Shown here one piece after another: positions 11,519-23,732 of a stretch of DNA of 64,000 nucleotides (within the stretch, counting starts at the first letter, position 1; the number at the start of each line of letters is the position of its first letter). The notes below the pieces were generated by a model, which was not told the DNA's origin, did no database searches, and saw only the letters and a program-made list of their open reading frames with translations. Source of the stretch: Colius striatus (Eukaryota > Chordata > Aves > Coliiformes > Coliidae); NCBI RefSeq assembly GCF_028858725.1, contig NC_084790.1, forward strand, positions 35,815,031-35,879,030. Direction: 5' to 3'. Position numbers and translations under genes: made by a program.

Positions 11519-13830
11519 TCACTTGCTTCCTGGTAGAGCATGCCTGACATCCTTGAAGCTGTATCTTTGTAATTCCCTGTTTCCCAGGGGCATCAAGATC
11601 AGTTCTTTGTGTAATTTCTCTTTCATTTCCAAAGGAGACATTTACCTTATTTTATTTAACAGGTGGGTTTTTTTCACCTTTGTTGAGCATTTTCCAGGTG
11701 GTTAAAGGAAGAGATGCAAGGCAGCTGAAGAGAGGGAAAGCTGAAAGAGAAGCTGCACAAAGGGAATAGAGAAGAAATGTTGCATAAGCTTAACAGGCAG
11801 TTAGCTGTTTAAATGTGAACAGTGGCCAGGTGGCTTAGACTTTACTGGGATCATCAAAACCTTGGCAATGTCTGGCTTAGAAGGAGGATAGGATGGAAAA
11901 AATCCCAGAGAGGTTCCTTTGTTTTCAGAGGAGGTCTTGTGAATATTCAACTGTTAAACACCAGAGCTGTGAGTACCTCAAAATGTGCTTAATTTGAGAC
12001 TGATACACTACTGCGATACACAACAGGTTGTTCTTGTGAGTGGAATATATCTGGTACACAGAATTCCTGTGACTCACCTGCTCTGTATGTCAGAGATGTT
12101 GGGTAACGGTGTCATACTAAATGACTGGAAGGAGAAACAGTCCACCTCAGACATCTTCCAGTAACAGTTGGGGTGGGTTTGTGGACTAACCACTGCATGC
12201 AATTGTGGCAGAATGTTATCTGCTCTTTTTTTTTTTTTTTTTTTTTAAATCTTTCTCTTCTTAGAACGTAAAGGGGTATAACACAGGGATGTCTTTCCCA
12301 TGAAAAAAACCCACTCTGGTTTTGATGTGCTGGATAATGTGTTCTCAATGTACATGTTTTGACTAGGTTTTAGAAAATTATAGCTATCCCTGCTTTCTTT
12401 TAAGTAGATAGAAATGAAGCTATTGATAGTTTTGTGTCTAATGTGGGCTCACAGAACAGATATCTCAGAGAATTGCAGCCCTTTTCTCTAAGTGTAAGCA
12501 GAAATGTGTGCAAATGCCAACTGTTCCATCAAAAAAGCATAATGGCAAGTGAAGTGCTAGTGTGACATTAGCCTTTGGATAGGAAGGAAGTGGAAGCCTG
12601 ACAGCTCTTTCTCCTGCTTCTGCTTGCCCTTTTGATCCGTGAGGTAAGCTTCTCTGTCAGTATTTTGGAGATGGATAGTAGCTTCCAAGTATAGTTTCCA
12701 GTAGTGTCCAAGTTTGTTGCAGTCCTGCTATGCTGGAAAGACAAGGGCACTAAAGCCAGTAGTGAGCTATGACCAGAACATGCAGTACAGAACCGGGAGC
12801 ACTTGCAGACCAATGTTGAGGTACCAAATGGAGCTCATGTTTACTTGCAGCAAACCTGTGTCTCTTCTTTCCTTGCTAAAGCAGAGAGACTGTTTGCGGG
12901 TCACAGCTTTTCCACCTTTCACTGGTTAGAAGAAAGTTGAGTCTGCATTCTGTTGATCTATGGGTTTTGGCTTTGTGGTTTCAAATGTGTACAGTTCTGG
13001 AGAGAAGCAGTAGCCACTGCCATGCAGCAGTGCTTTGGCTGCTGTATCATAGGTTCCAGGTACATTCGGGCGCTTCCCTTCCTGCTGTTTTTTGTCCTGA
13101 TGTGTGCTGTGTGGCTTTTCCTGACAGTCTTCTCAGTTCCAGCGGTCTCCTGCCGCTGAAGCATGGACGTATATTATTCAGCTCCTGGCAACTGCTCCTC
13201 ATGAGGGCTCTTCAGTTGGTGTGGTAACTCTGTTAGCTTTGACTAACTAAGAGATGTAAAGTCTTGCTAATGCTGTTTATTCAGTAAAGTAAATGTTACA
13301 TCGTAAGGGGTAATTTCTCAGGTAGCATTTTTTGTATTTTTTTCCTTAAAACAGAAAAAAGCCAATGTCTGTATGGTTTTTGTGTTTGGAACATTGTGAA
13401 ATTTTTTTGGTTAATAACGTACAGTAAGCCTGATGTGATGGATATTTAAGAGTGAAAGAGGAGATACTATCAGAAGATTATAATCCTGTCAATTTTTTTA
13501 CTTTGTAGATGGAAAGGCTAATGGAAAAAAAACGCATGACCTTGAAAGGGAGAATGTCTTAGTTGATTATACCGGTTGAGTTATTCTTCAGGTTAAGACA
13601 TTTTCTCTTCTGAAGATAAAACTGTATATTTAACACTGATTAAAAGAAGGAGAGTCTAACTCATAACTTGATATATAGTCTTATCCTTTTGTCGTCATGG
13701 GCTGCATTTAGCACACTTCACTGCAGTTACTGTGACTAGTGCACGGTGAAAAAAAATGAAACTGTTTCTTATGCTGCTTATTGACTGTCTACCTTGAGCT
13801 CTTATATTCTAATAAAGATACTTGGACACA
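11519..13830 (+). other. FKTN: Probable FKTN 3' UTR and downstream sequence
   Basis: No gene is seen here. The stretch follows the FKTN stop codon directly. The first canonical AATAAA I notice is at 13811-13816, with an ATTAAA variant at 13639-13644. Neither has an obvious GT-rich element just after it, so the true 3' end is uncertain. A poly-T run lies at about 12226-12246. Confidence 0.4.
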
Positions 13831-15204
13831 GAAAAAATACTTGGAATAAGGCAGGTACCCATATGCACAAAAATGATTCTGCCGTTGTACAAACACATTG
13901 CACTTAAGCAGTACCTTGACTGCAGATGTCCTACAGTTTGTATCCCAAGGATGCAAATGTTGTAGAACTGATGTTCTTTGGAGGCACACCATATGACTGA
14001 AGCCTCATCATTCCCCCTGGCAACACACAGAATTAGGCATTTGTTAGGTTCTCCTGAATAGCATTGTCTGCAATGAGTGCTTAATTCTGTTTTAGCTTCC
14101 TAACTTACTAACTTACTTCATTTCAAAAGTGCTTTGGAGCAGAGGGCAATTTCTAAATTCCCTTCAAGGCATTTAAGGTCTTAAGCAACACCATCCAAAT
14201 CCCTTGACTTTTTTTTTTATGGCAAACAGAGCATGTCACAAATGTGGAACTATTAAAGGTAGCAGAGCCTATTCAAAGAATACCCATAACTGAGATGAGG
14301 CTAGGAAGGTGTTCAAAGCTCTGCAGTAACTGCAAAGAAATAGGATTGTCTGAAGAGAAGGAACTGTAAAGGAACCCTTTTCAAAAGCCATAAAAGATGT
14401 TTACAAAAAGGAAGGCATTTTTATACTCCCTTTCCATGATTGGCAGGAAGAGAGGCAAATGAGAGCACAGGAAGGTCACCTGTGGAGGTAGTTCCTCTTT
14501 TCCATGATTCAGTAGTAGTTTTCAATAACTCTGGCAGCTCTTCAGAAGGATATGTCGGAGCCAAACAGGTGGTGGAACAATCTTGCAGTTCACACACAGA
14601 ACAGAGTGCTTGGCCCTGCAGGGCAGTGAGTGTCTGAAGGAGATGCTGCTGCTTTCAATCTATCTGGAAGGAATCTTCTGATAGAAGAAAGGCCTGTGTA
14701 TTTTCCATCCCGCTGTTCTTTTAAAGTCAGAAATGGAAGGTAGACAAAAAACAGTGATGATACAGATAAGTGAGGGTCCTGAAAATAGGATCTTTCTTTG
14801 CTGTCCAAATGAAAAAGTAGTTGGTTTTGTTACACTGTCTCTCTTGAATCTGTGAGATGCTAGTTTTGGGTGTTACAAGCAAATGGTTTGCATAGTTTGC
14901 TGTGCTAGAATTCTCAACCTTCATCTTAGGTCATGAAGTCTGTCAAGAGAAGAATGGGGTGAGAGCTTTCTCCTTCAAAAATAAAAAGAAGAAGAGACAA
15001 TGAAGTTTTATTCTTAAAGGAGGAAAACTAATGCTTCTGTGGTTGTGCCTTTTTTCCTGCAGCTTAAAAGAGAAGAGAAACTTTATCCGGCATTTACTAC
15101 GTGAAATGCTTTTGCTGATCATACTGCATACTCCTAGCGTTTCTCTAAAACTTCTGAATACGTTCTTTTCTCATCAACTAGCTTGACTGTTGGGGGGTGT
15201 AAGA
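13831..15204. other. Intergenic, no feature recognised
   Basis: Only short random open frames are present, and I see no splice-flanked coding block, RNA gene or clear repeat. The stretch ends at the target duplication of the solo LTR. Confidence 0.6.
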
Positions 15205-15209
15205 TACCT

Positions 15210-16570
15210 TGTCATGGCTTGACATGACAGCCTTTTCTGGTAAGGGGAAAGGGGCTGTAAAGATGACTCCTGTAAGAAGTTGCTCACAACTCTCCCCCGC
15301 TCTGAGCCAGACCCACTTCTGGGGCTGAGCCAATTACATGCCTCCACAATCACTTTTTAAGAAGAAGCCAGAAGGGGAGGTTTCTTCCTCCATCTTCCTT
15401 CCTTCTGCCCCTCCTTCTTCTGGCTGGTGGTGGTGCAAGGAGCAGGAACAGTGAGAGGAACAACCATGCGGACTCCAAGGTCAGTGATGAAAGAGAGGAG
15501 GAGGTGTGCTGGAGCAGAGACTCCCCTGCATTCTGTGGAGAGAACTGGTGAAGCTGAGATTTATTTTCATTTCTTTAAAGACCCCGCATCGGTGGTAGAG
15601 ACTCATTTTGATAATGAGCCCGTATCAGGGGCAGAGACTCATTTTGCTAAAGCTGGCCCCAGACCAGGGGCAGCGATTCACTTCATTAAAGGCCCCGAGC
15701 CAGGGACAGTGACTATGGCTGGAGGAGGCTGTGTCCCATGGGAGGGACCCAACCATTTCACTGAAGATTCTGAACCAGGGGCAGTGATCTTTATGGCTGG
15801 AAGAGGCCATGTCCCGAGGAAGGGAGCCAATATCCACAGCTGTAACTGTGGGGAGGAACCCACGACAAAGCAGCTTATTAAACTTATGCCAGAAGAGGTC
15901 TTGTCCTGAGAGAGGGACCCTGTAACTGCAGAAACTGCAACCGCAGCGAAGAATCCACGTCAGAGATATTCACCAAGGACTGTGTGCCATGTGAGGGACC
16001 CTGTATTGGCAGAAGCTGCAGCTTTTGGGAGCAATCCACACCAGAGAATTGCATTAAGGACTGTGTCCCGGGGGAGGAACCCCATGTTGGAGCAGGGGAA
16101 GAATGCCAGGAGTCGTCCTCATCTGAGAAGACAGAAGTGGCAGAGCCCATCTGGGAGAGACTGACCACATCCCCCATTCCCTGCCCCCCTGAGCCGTTGA
16201 TGGGGAAGGAGGTAGAGATATTGGGAGCAGTGAGCTGGGCCTGGGAAGAAAGGAGGGATGGGGGAGTGAGATCTTAAAGTGCTGGTTGTAATTTTCTCAT
16301 CATCCTACTCCCTTTTTGCTTTTATTCTGTTCTGTTTCTTGTAGAATAAACTTTCCTACTCTCCTCTCTGAGTGCTGGAGTCTGTTTTGCCTGGAACTGT
16401 GATTGGCAGCGAGCCCTCCCTGCCCTTGTCTTAATCCACAACAACCTTGCTTATCTTTTTCCTTCCACTTCACTGGGGCCTCCACCATCCTAACAAGGGT
16501 GGGGATGAATGGGGGCACCAAGCAAGAGACCGTCGTCGTGCTTCTGTGCTAGCTGGGCCAAACCACGACA
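15210..16570 (+). mobile_element. Solo LTR of an avian endogenous retrovirus (ERVL-like)
   Basis: The element begins TGTCATGGCTTGACATG and ends AAACCACGACA, start and end patterns I know from bird ERVL-type LTRs. It is flanked by a perfect 5-bp duplication, TACCT at 15205-15209 and 16571-16575; five bases is the usual ERVL target duplication. AATAAA at 16345-16350 is the probable polyadenylation signal. At about 15580-15830 it contains degenerate repeats built on CAGGGGCAG and GAGACTCATTTTG, which create a 160-codon open frame at 15427-15909. No internal retroviral genes are attached, so it is a solo LTR, presumably left by LTR-LTR recombination. Confidence 0.8.
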
Positions 16571-16639
16571 TACCTGTACTTCAGAACACCAGGGCACAGA
16601 GCATTGGTATCACTCAAGGCAATAGGATATCTGAGATAT

Positions 16640-17355
16640 GCATAGAATGCATAGAATCATAGAATCATTACAGTTGGAAAAGACCTTTAAGACCATCAAG
16701 TCCAACCACTGACCTTACACTGCCAGGCCCATCACTTAACTAAACCATATCCCTCAGCACTTCATCTACGTGTCTTGACTATCTCTAGGGATGGTGACTC
16801 CACCACCTCCCTGGGCAGCCTGTGCCAATGCTTAATAACCCTCTTGGGGAAAAAGTTCTTCCTAATGTGCAATCCTGACCTCCTCTGGTGCAACTTGAGC
16901 CCATTTCCTCGTCTCCTGTCATTTGTTCCTAGAGAGAAGAGATTGATCTCCTCCTCACTACAGCTCCTCTTCAGGTAGTGGTAGAGAGTGATCATACCTC
17001 TGTTCATTCTCCTCTAGGCTAAATATCCCCAGCTTCCTCAGCTGCTGCTCATCAGACTCGTTCTCCAGACCCTTTACCAGCTTTGTTGCCCATCTCTGGA
17101 CAAGCTCCTCAGAGACAAGGCCTTGTTGAACCTCATGCGATTCGCCTCAACCCATCACTCCAGCCTGCCCAGGGCCCTCAAGCAGATCTATGTACCTGCC
17201 CAGCTTGGTGTCATCTGGAATTTACAGGGGGTGCACTCAATCCCCTCATCCAGATAATTGATAAAGTTGTTAAAGCAGGCCCCACCACCGAGCCCTGGGG
17301 AACACCACTGGTGACCAGCCACCAAATGGATTTAACTCAATTCACTACGACCTTC
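16640..17355 (-). repeat. CR1 LINE, 5'-truncated
   Basis: The 3' tail lies at the left, where the ATAGAATC octamer repeats, followed by the ttggaaaagacctttaagac tail region. On the minus strand the C-terminal part of CR1 ORF2 can be read, with segments such as [19 protein letters not shown]. The copy extends to the phrase for the complement of the ccctggggaacacca region, so about 0.7 kb of the 3' part is present. It has several frame breaks and cannot be active. Confidence 0.88.
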
Positions 17356-17445
17356 CTAAATAAGGTAACTGTTAAATCCAGTTTGTAAGCAGAAAAGTGG
17401 AGACAAAGACTAAGTGGTTTTCTGAAAGTGACAGAAAGATACAGG

Positions 17446-17691
17446 AGTAAGCAGCAAAAGAAGCACAAATGCTCTTTCCTAAGAACATGTGGCAAATGTT
17501 CACCAGTTACTGTTGACAGTAACACTCGTGTCCAATTTGTAAATATATTTTATAGTTAGGAAGTTATGAAGCAAGAAAAAATGATATTGTCAGTGTAACA
17601 TGGCCAGTCACTGCAGTTGTCTGCTTTCTCCATGAACTTAATATGTCAGTCTTCTGCTGGTAATCATGTTCTTTTCGTATGACACAGGTAT
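17446..17691 (+). repeat. Duplicated copy of the FKTN last-intron 3' end with splice acceptor
   Basis: These 246 bases match 11062-11308 at nearly every position, from agtaagcagcaaaag through gacacaggtat. The copy stops just after the splice acceptor and first exon bases, and the rest of the exon is absent. If FKTN exon 9455-9582 were spliced to this acceptor, the frame would read Lys-Tyr-stop. It is same-strand and about 6.4 kb downstream, beyond the solo LTR and a CR1. Confidence 0.85.
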
Positions 17692-19129
17692 TAGGAAATG
17701 CACAGAAATCCCAGGTTGTGCCTATATGTGAAAAGACATTGCTCAAAACAAGCTCACCCATTCTGACTGTAGTTATACTGGCATGCAGGCATGTATTCCT
17801 GAGCAAATACACTTTAGCAGGGAAGGCAGTGAAGCAAGCACAGACCTGCAACCTGAACTCCCAGTCTGGTCCACATAGGACGATCTACACTAGTACAGAT
17901 TGCTAGTACTAGTACTCCTGTAACCCCCCAGGTAAAGAGACCCGATGGGTTTTGGAGCACTCTTTAGAAGAATAGGAGGCATTCTTGGTACATGCCTTCT
18001 CCTCCCTCCCCAGGGACTGACTTCTGCTGTGGTGTAAGGTAGCCTCTCCCCCTCCACAGCCAAAGGACATGGTGTCCTCCTCTGCATTTGGAAAGAAAAG
18101 AGGCATTTCTGTGACTTGTAGTCCTAGCACAGATAGGGAAAAGGATGTCAGTAGAGCTTTTGGCTGGGAGTCAGGGGTGATTCTGCAGTATTCTTGGATG
18201 CTGGCATTTTGCTCTATGAGCCTAACAGAGATATGTAACATACCTGGCAACACAGGCACAGCACCTGTGAAAAAGGCTGGAGCCCACCTCCAGCAGAGAC
18301 CTTGGCATGTGCTGCCGGTAGCCATCTGTGGTGACTTACCTGTGCTGCTGAAGCCCTTAGCACCCTGCAGCCACGTGCTGTAGCAACTTCTCTGGGTTAA
18401 GGATGCCCTTGCAATGCATTCATTGCTTGTTCAGAACAGGTACCTGGTTTTTTTCCTGCTGAGATCAAACTGTTGCTAAAGGACAATGCAATGAGACCAT
18501 CCATAGCATCTTCATTACTGGTCTTTTGTGACCACTGCATTACAAGCAGCTAATGAACTCAGCCAATCAATCTGCTGCCCTCAGACCTGTCTTTCCATGT
18601 TGTACAGTAGAGCTGTCCTGACCTAAGAGTAATGGTCTATGATATCTCCTGTGAGCAAGCCAAGGGACATCCCAGAAAATTGCATTACCTCTTCTTGTTT
18701 TGATCACCTCATCTTCCAAGAGCTCCCCCAGCCTCTCTGAGTGCTAACCAGCCCTCACTAATATCTGATTTGGCAGACTGATATGAAGCTGGTTGAAACT
18801 CGAAACTGGATGCTTTTGATTTTATCCAGAGTGGTGTCCATACTGCCACATCTCACATTTCACTTCTTGAAATAAGGGGTTCACCAGAACCAGCACTGAA
18901 GAGCTACAAGGCTTTGGCACTGGGGCCACGCAAGCCCAGATTTCACTTATATATGGGCCTGAAATGGAGGAACCTGTGTTTGAAATGGGGTTAATGCAAC
19001 TTTTGTGCATGGTCACTGATGTTCATGCAGAGGATTGGAGACCTTAAACAAAAGGCATGAGTGAGACAGAGCTGTCCTTACTGGCAGTACTAGTTGGTGT
19101 GCTACTCCACGATGTTAGCCAGCACTGAA

Positions 19130-19159
19130 GTAGAAATGCTATCTTAGTAGCATTTCTAC
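19130..19159. repeat. Perfect 11-bp inverted repeat with 8-base loop
   Basis: The arms gtagaaatgct at 19130-19140 and agcatttctac at 19149-19159 are exact reverse complements. The loop is eight bases. No function is evident. Confidence 0.7.
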
Positions 19160-20152
19160 CAGAGTGCTAGAGTACCAGAATACTTTCTGGTTAAGTTCTT
19201 CTTCCAACAAAACTCAACAAAAGCAGGTGCAACAACGGCAGTTGAAAGCAATAGATTTCATACCTTGAGTGACTTTGTAATTGCACTGGTTGTCAAAACG
19301 TAAAAGACCTTGTGTTGTTAACAATTTGTACTTGTGTGGCTGCCTTTCCCTTGGGACTCATGATCCAGGGTGGGGGGCAAAGGGACTTAATCTGAATTTG
19401 CTGTATAATACCTGAATAATGCATAGGGTCAGTGCAGAAATGGGCATCTAGCTCCTGGAAAGGCAAAGTCCTGGGTCTGGTATGTTCCCCGCTAGTGCTG
19501 AAGCTGGGAAGAAATGGGGGAAAAAGGGAGTGCAGGGGATGTTCTAATAGTTTTCCATCATTCAGCAGGGCTAGTATACAACAAAATGCCTAAGGCCAAT
19601 TCCTAGAGGGAAGGGAGAAGACTGCCAGGGGTTTGGGAGTACCTAGTGTTTTGCCTGTTAGGGCCCTTTCTTTGTGTGTGTGTGAGGAAAGGGGAAAACA
19701 CAAAATAGAGGTAAACAGGTACAAACTCCTTCTTTCTGATCTGATCCTTAGCTGATAACAAAGAGCGGAAGGCTGCTGATGCCCAGCTGCTCTGGTTTAC
19801 ACCAGAAAGTGGCAAATCCCAGCCACTCACTGGGTGGGCATTGCTGCCCCACCACATATCCCCGATGAAGATCACGGCTCTGGCAGTGACCAGTAACAAC
19901 TGGAAGGTTTTTAGACTAGTCTTCCGTGTCCTCCCCAGGTCTCCCTGACTACTTCTCATCCTCTCTCTGTACTCCATCCTAGAGAGCTGGGACACAAGCA
20001 GAGAGCTTTATTTGTAGGTAAAAAACCCCAAACCTGTCAGTGGGGGCTGGCAAAGGGGTGTGAGTGGAACTGAGTTGTGTTGATAATCCTTCTGACTGTA
20101 TTTTATTTTACTGAGGTTCTTAACAAATGACCTTTACGAAATGCAAACCTGG

Positions 20153-20189
20153 CTTATCAGGCTAATGCAAATTGTCTGAAATCCTTATC
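20153..20189. promoter_or_regulatory. Candidate regulatory cluster: GATA, octamer, GATA
   Basis: CTTATC at 20153-20158, the exact octamer ATGCAAAT at 20165-20172 and CTTATC again at 20184-20189 lie within 37 bases. GATA and POU factors bind such sites, and TAL-family proteins work in GATA complexes. Whether it is an enhancer is inference only; such motifs also arise by chance. Confidence 0.25.
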
Positions 20190-21884
20190 TCCATGGGCCA
20201 GTTAGCTGGAGTGATCCTCTTTTCACAATGAATAGAGAATGAAGAGCTGCACACAAGCCTACCCCTCCCTCCTTCCAATCATTGCTATTTACTGGAAGTG
20301 AACTGAATGGCTCAGATTTCCAAACTCATAAATAACACAAGGGCTTCAGAGCTGAGCTGTCCTGCATTTTGAAACAGTTTTTCAGCTGTGCAGGGAGCCT
20401 GAGTAGGTCCAGGCAGGCATGGGGGCAGGGCTGGAAAAAGGAAAAGGAGGGAAGACCTGTGTTTGTTGCACCTTTCTGTTCATAGGGCAATTTCCTCACG
20501 TGCACAGATGCATCCTTTCCTCTAATTGTTGTCCTCAGAGCCCAACTCTGATATTTGGATATGTTTACTTGTCATGCTTTTTGCTCCAAAGCTTTGGCTG
20601 CTGCATGCTGGAGAGAAGCTACTGCTACTTGTGGGTCGAAGATTTACAGGGAGAAATCTGCTTGCTGCCCAAGAGAAAGGGTTGGGATTTTTTCTTCATT
20701 CTGTTCATGCTATACATTTTCTTTACTTCCTGTAGGTCAGGTTTGTGTACCTGGGGGAACATGTCAGCTAAATAGCTCTGGTGCCTCTTTTTGTCCTGGG
20801 ACAGAAGCATGGGAAAAAGTAAGAGCAGCTGTGAGGAAGTTTTATTGTTCTGGCTGCTGAGCTCTGGGGAATACATATAAAAGTCCATCTCTGGAAACAC
20901 ATGATGGAGCAAACAAATGCTGCTGTTGTCTCTATCTGTAATCTGTGATAACATTCTCTTTCCTGGGACACCACGAGATGTAGATGATATGTACCAGCCC
21001 TTTAATTCCAAAATACAGAACACGCCTGTACTAAAGTGATAAGATCTAGTGAAGAAGGACCCTGACTTTTACCTACCAACATGTGCAAGCTCTCTTACCT
21101 CTATTTTGTCTCTTTCCCTTTCAAATGTTTTTCTGCTCAAGAGGCAAGAGTCTAAATTCACCATTTGGTGCAAGGGGACCTCATTAAGCTACAGCTGTAC
21201 AGATAAATAAGGCTCTGTAGGAAACAGGTTCTCCACAGCATGCAGCACAGAGAAATGCTAGTGGAATGGCTGTCAGTTCCTCACCCCTCTTGGCGTCTGG
21301 GCAGATGCCATTATGAAAGATTAGTTTAGCAACAGAGATGAACTTCCTTGATGCTTGAGACCTTTTTTACCCTAGGATGGAGTTATCCCTTTGTATTGAC
21401 ACTAGTTAACTACTAGATCCAGGAACATTAACTACATCAAGTCATAGAAGTGTCTTGGTGATGCCTGTATGCTGGAGTGTGGACATGGTGCAAGCCAAAG
21501 CACATCAGCCAGCGGCTGCAAGTTACTGTTTCCAGGTAGCACTAGGGTTTAGATCCTGGTCTCTGTGCAACGTACAACAAAAGAACAGCTCTTTGTGTCA
21601 CCACACCTTGAAAAAAGAAAGCACTCGGTGGAGAGGACAGTATGTGCACACAAAGTCTTGTCTGCTTCTCAGGTTTTGTTCTTGTGCTTGTCACCTGAAA
21701 GTCAGAAGTGGTTTCCACTCCTTGCTTCAGAAGAGCAGGAGAAATTGGAGAAACAAAGGTGCAGAGTGACTTGATGATTCTCTTCAATTGCCCTGTTCAA
21801 TTTGTCCAGTATGTAGCCTTAATCATTCACACAGCTCTGTTGGTGGAAGTAAGAAAGACACATCACACTGAAAATCTGTTTTAC

Positions 21885-22255
21885 AGAATCACAGAATGGT
21901 AGGGGTTGGAAGAGACCTCTAGATCATCTAGTCCAACCCCCTGCTAAAGCAGGTTGAGCTCCATCAGGTGCAGGCAGGTTTTGAAAACCTCCAGAGAAGG
22001 AGACTCCACACCCTCCCTGGGCAGCCTATGCCAAGGCTCCCTCCCCACTTATGGGAAAGAAGTTTCTCAAGTGTGCCAGCTACCCCTTGTCCTGTCACTG
22101 GGCACTACAGGAAAAAGACTGGCCCCATTCTCTCAACACCCACCCTTTAGGTGTTTATAACTTTATCAAGTTCCCCTGACAGCCTTCTCCAGGCTAAACA
22201 GCCCCAGGTCTTGCAGCCTTTCCTCATAAGAGATGCTCCAGTCCTCTAATCTGTG
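21885..22255 (-). repeat. CR1 LINE 3' fragment
   Basis: It starts with acagaatcacagaatggtag, the antisense CR1 tail, then ttggaagagacctctagatc. Standard antisense CR1 phrases follow: ccctgggcagcc, ccttgtcctgtcac, ccaggctaaacagcccca. About 370 bases of the 3' end are kept. Confidence 0.9.
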
Positions 22256-22441
22256 AATGGCAGCTGTCATGCAGGTCTTCAGAGACTCTCAGACAAATGC
22301 AGCAGGCATGAGTGAATATGTAAAGCAACACCAGCATCTCCAAGCCTAGCTGTGAGAATGTGTATACTCCTGGCAACAAAGACTCACAATTAGTCTTGGA
22401 TGATTATATTGCAGCATTTCTCCTGAAGGATTAAATTTAAA

Positions 22442-22444
22442 TTT

Positions 22445-22512
<68 letters not shown>

Positions 22513-22576
22513 TCCTTCCTTCCTTCCTTCCTTCCTTCCTTCCTTCCTTCCTTCCTTCCTTCCTTCCTTCCTTCCT
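22442..22576. repeat. Compound tetranucleotide microsatellite, (TTTC)n then (TTCC)n
   Basis: About 18 TTTC units pass directly into about 16 TTCC units. One strand is pure pyrimidine for some 135 bases. Long lysine, arginine and glutamate open frames on the minus strand here are artefacts of the repeat. Confidence 0.97.
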
Positions 22577-23020
22577 GGAAAGTCCAGTTTTTGTTTCCTT
22601 GAAAGGCTCCAAAACCTCTTATGATTGCCTGGCTTTACAGATGTCTCTCTGAACAATGGAAAAATGTACACATTGCTCCTCTTTCCCTGGCTCTGATGTG
22701 AATGTGTGTGGGATGGTCCTGCTCGTGCTACCTGCTGCTTCTCCTAATCTGGAGATCTGCATTCCCAGTTCTTTCCATTCTATAGCTAACATGTTTCTCA
22801 GCTTGCAGTTTTTACCCTTTCATCATGGGTGGACATTTGGGGTGCAGATCTGGGTCTGTTGAAATCAGCAGCTGAACTCTTCTTGCCAGGACTTGAAATT
22901 CATCCATCTCCCTCAACTTCTACGAGAGCTCTACTCAGCCCCAGTTAATGCTGTTATGTGCTGGTGAACTGCTACAGGAGAGTTATCTACTCTCTGGCAT
23001 GGGAGGTCTTGAACTGCCCT

Positions 23021-23732
23021 TGTTGATGGATCCCCAATCGCAAATGAACTTATCTCACAGAGATACAGAGAAGCAGGCACTTCTTTATTATACAGCGTTG
23101 GGAAGTACAGAGGATATCTCCTCCAATTGTGCTCCAGTGTTAGATACAATTTTCAAGGTTTTTATACATTTCAAACGAAGAACAGCATTTGCCAACAAAA
23201 GCTTGCATGAAATGTCCATCTTTTAATTTGCCCTTTATCTTGATTGGTTCTTAACTATTACAAAATTTCTCAATATCATAGTGATTGGTTAAACACTAAT
23301 AGAAAGACACCAGTCCACTCGCCCCATCCACCTGCACTGGCAACAGACAAGTTTTCCTAACAAACACCTGTGCCAGGTAAATAAGTGTATATTGTGATTA
23401 TATGAAGTATAAATCAATAGTTAGAGAGAAACTAAAGTAACAGTGGTTATTGTATTAACCACCTGTTTCACAGTTTGCCACACATCACTGCTAAAGGAAT
23501 CAGACCATGAAGGGCCACCTGGCAAACACTATGAAGAAAATTAAGGGAGACCACTTTTTCACAACTCTTTAGTTTTTTTGCAATTTAAAGGAGTACTTAC
23601 TTAATCGTTAGGTGATTAAAATATTTGCAAGTGCTTAGCTAGTTAATTAAATTATTAGCAAATGCCTAACAAGCGCTTAGCTAGTTAGCGTGGTGGTAGG
23701 TTATTGACTAAAATAATCTTGTCTCTGCAACA
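23021..23732 (-). mobile_element. Probable solo LTR in antisense orientation
   Basis: Read on the minus strand, the element starts TGTTGCAGAG and ends ATCCATCAACA, so its ends form the TGTTG/CAACA inverted repeat. AATAAA lies at 23084-23089 about 60 bases before the end. A repeated motif resembling an enhancer (gcttagctagttaattaa and gcgcttagctagttag, about 23635-23690) sits near the start, as in a U3 region. I see no matching target duplication, so the boundaries and the call are tentative. Confidence 0.45.

Larger units (their letters stand above)
17692..21884. other. Intergenic, no gene recognised
   Basis: No conserved coding block, RNA gene or recent mobile element is visible apart from the small sites listed separately at 19130 and 20153. 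Open frames of up to about 140 codons on either strand have no splice or domain support. Confidence 0.6.

Noticed and set aside
15427-15909. 160-codon open frame on the + strand
   Set aside because: It lies wholly inside the solo LTR and follows its internal repeats; no domain or start context supports a gene.
17909-18325. 138-codon minus-strand frame
   Set aside because: No domain, conserved motif or exon structure could be seen.
22346-22671. Lys/Arg/Glu-rich frames on the minus strand
   Set aside because: They are translations of the tetranucleotide microsatellite.
22995-23732. Alternative left end for the antisense LTR at TGGCATGGG
   Set aside because: Only a partial CTCT match in the flanks, while the TGTTG/CAACA ends at 23021-23732 fit an LTR better.
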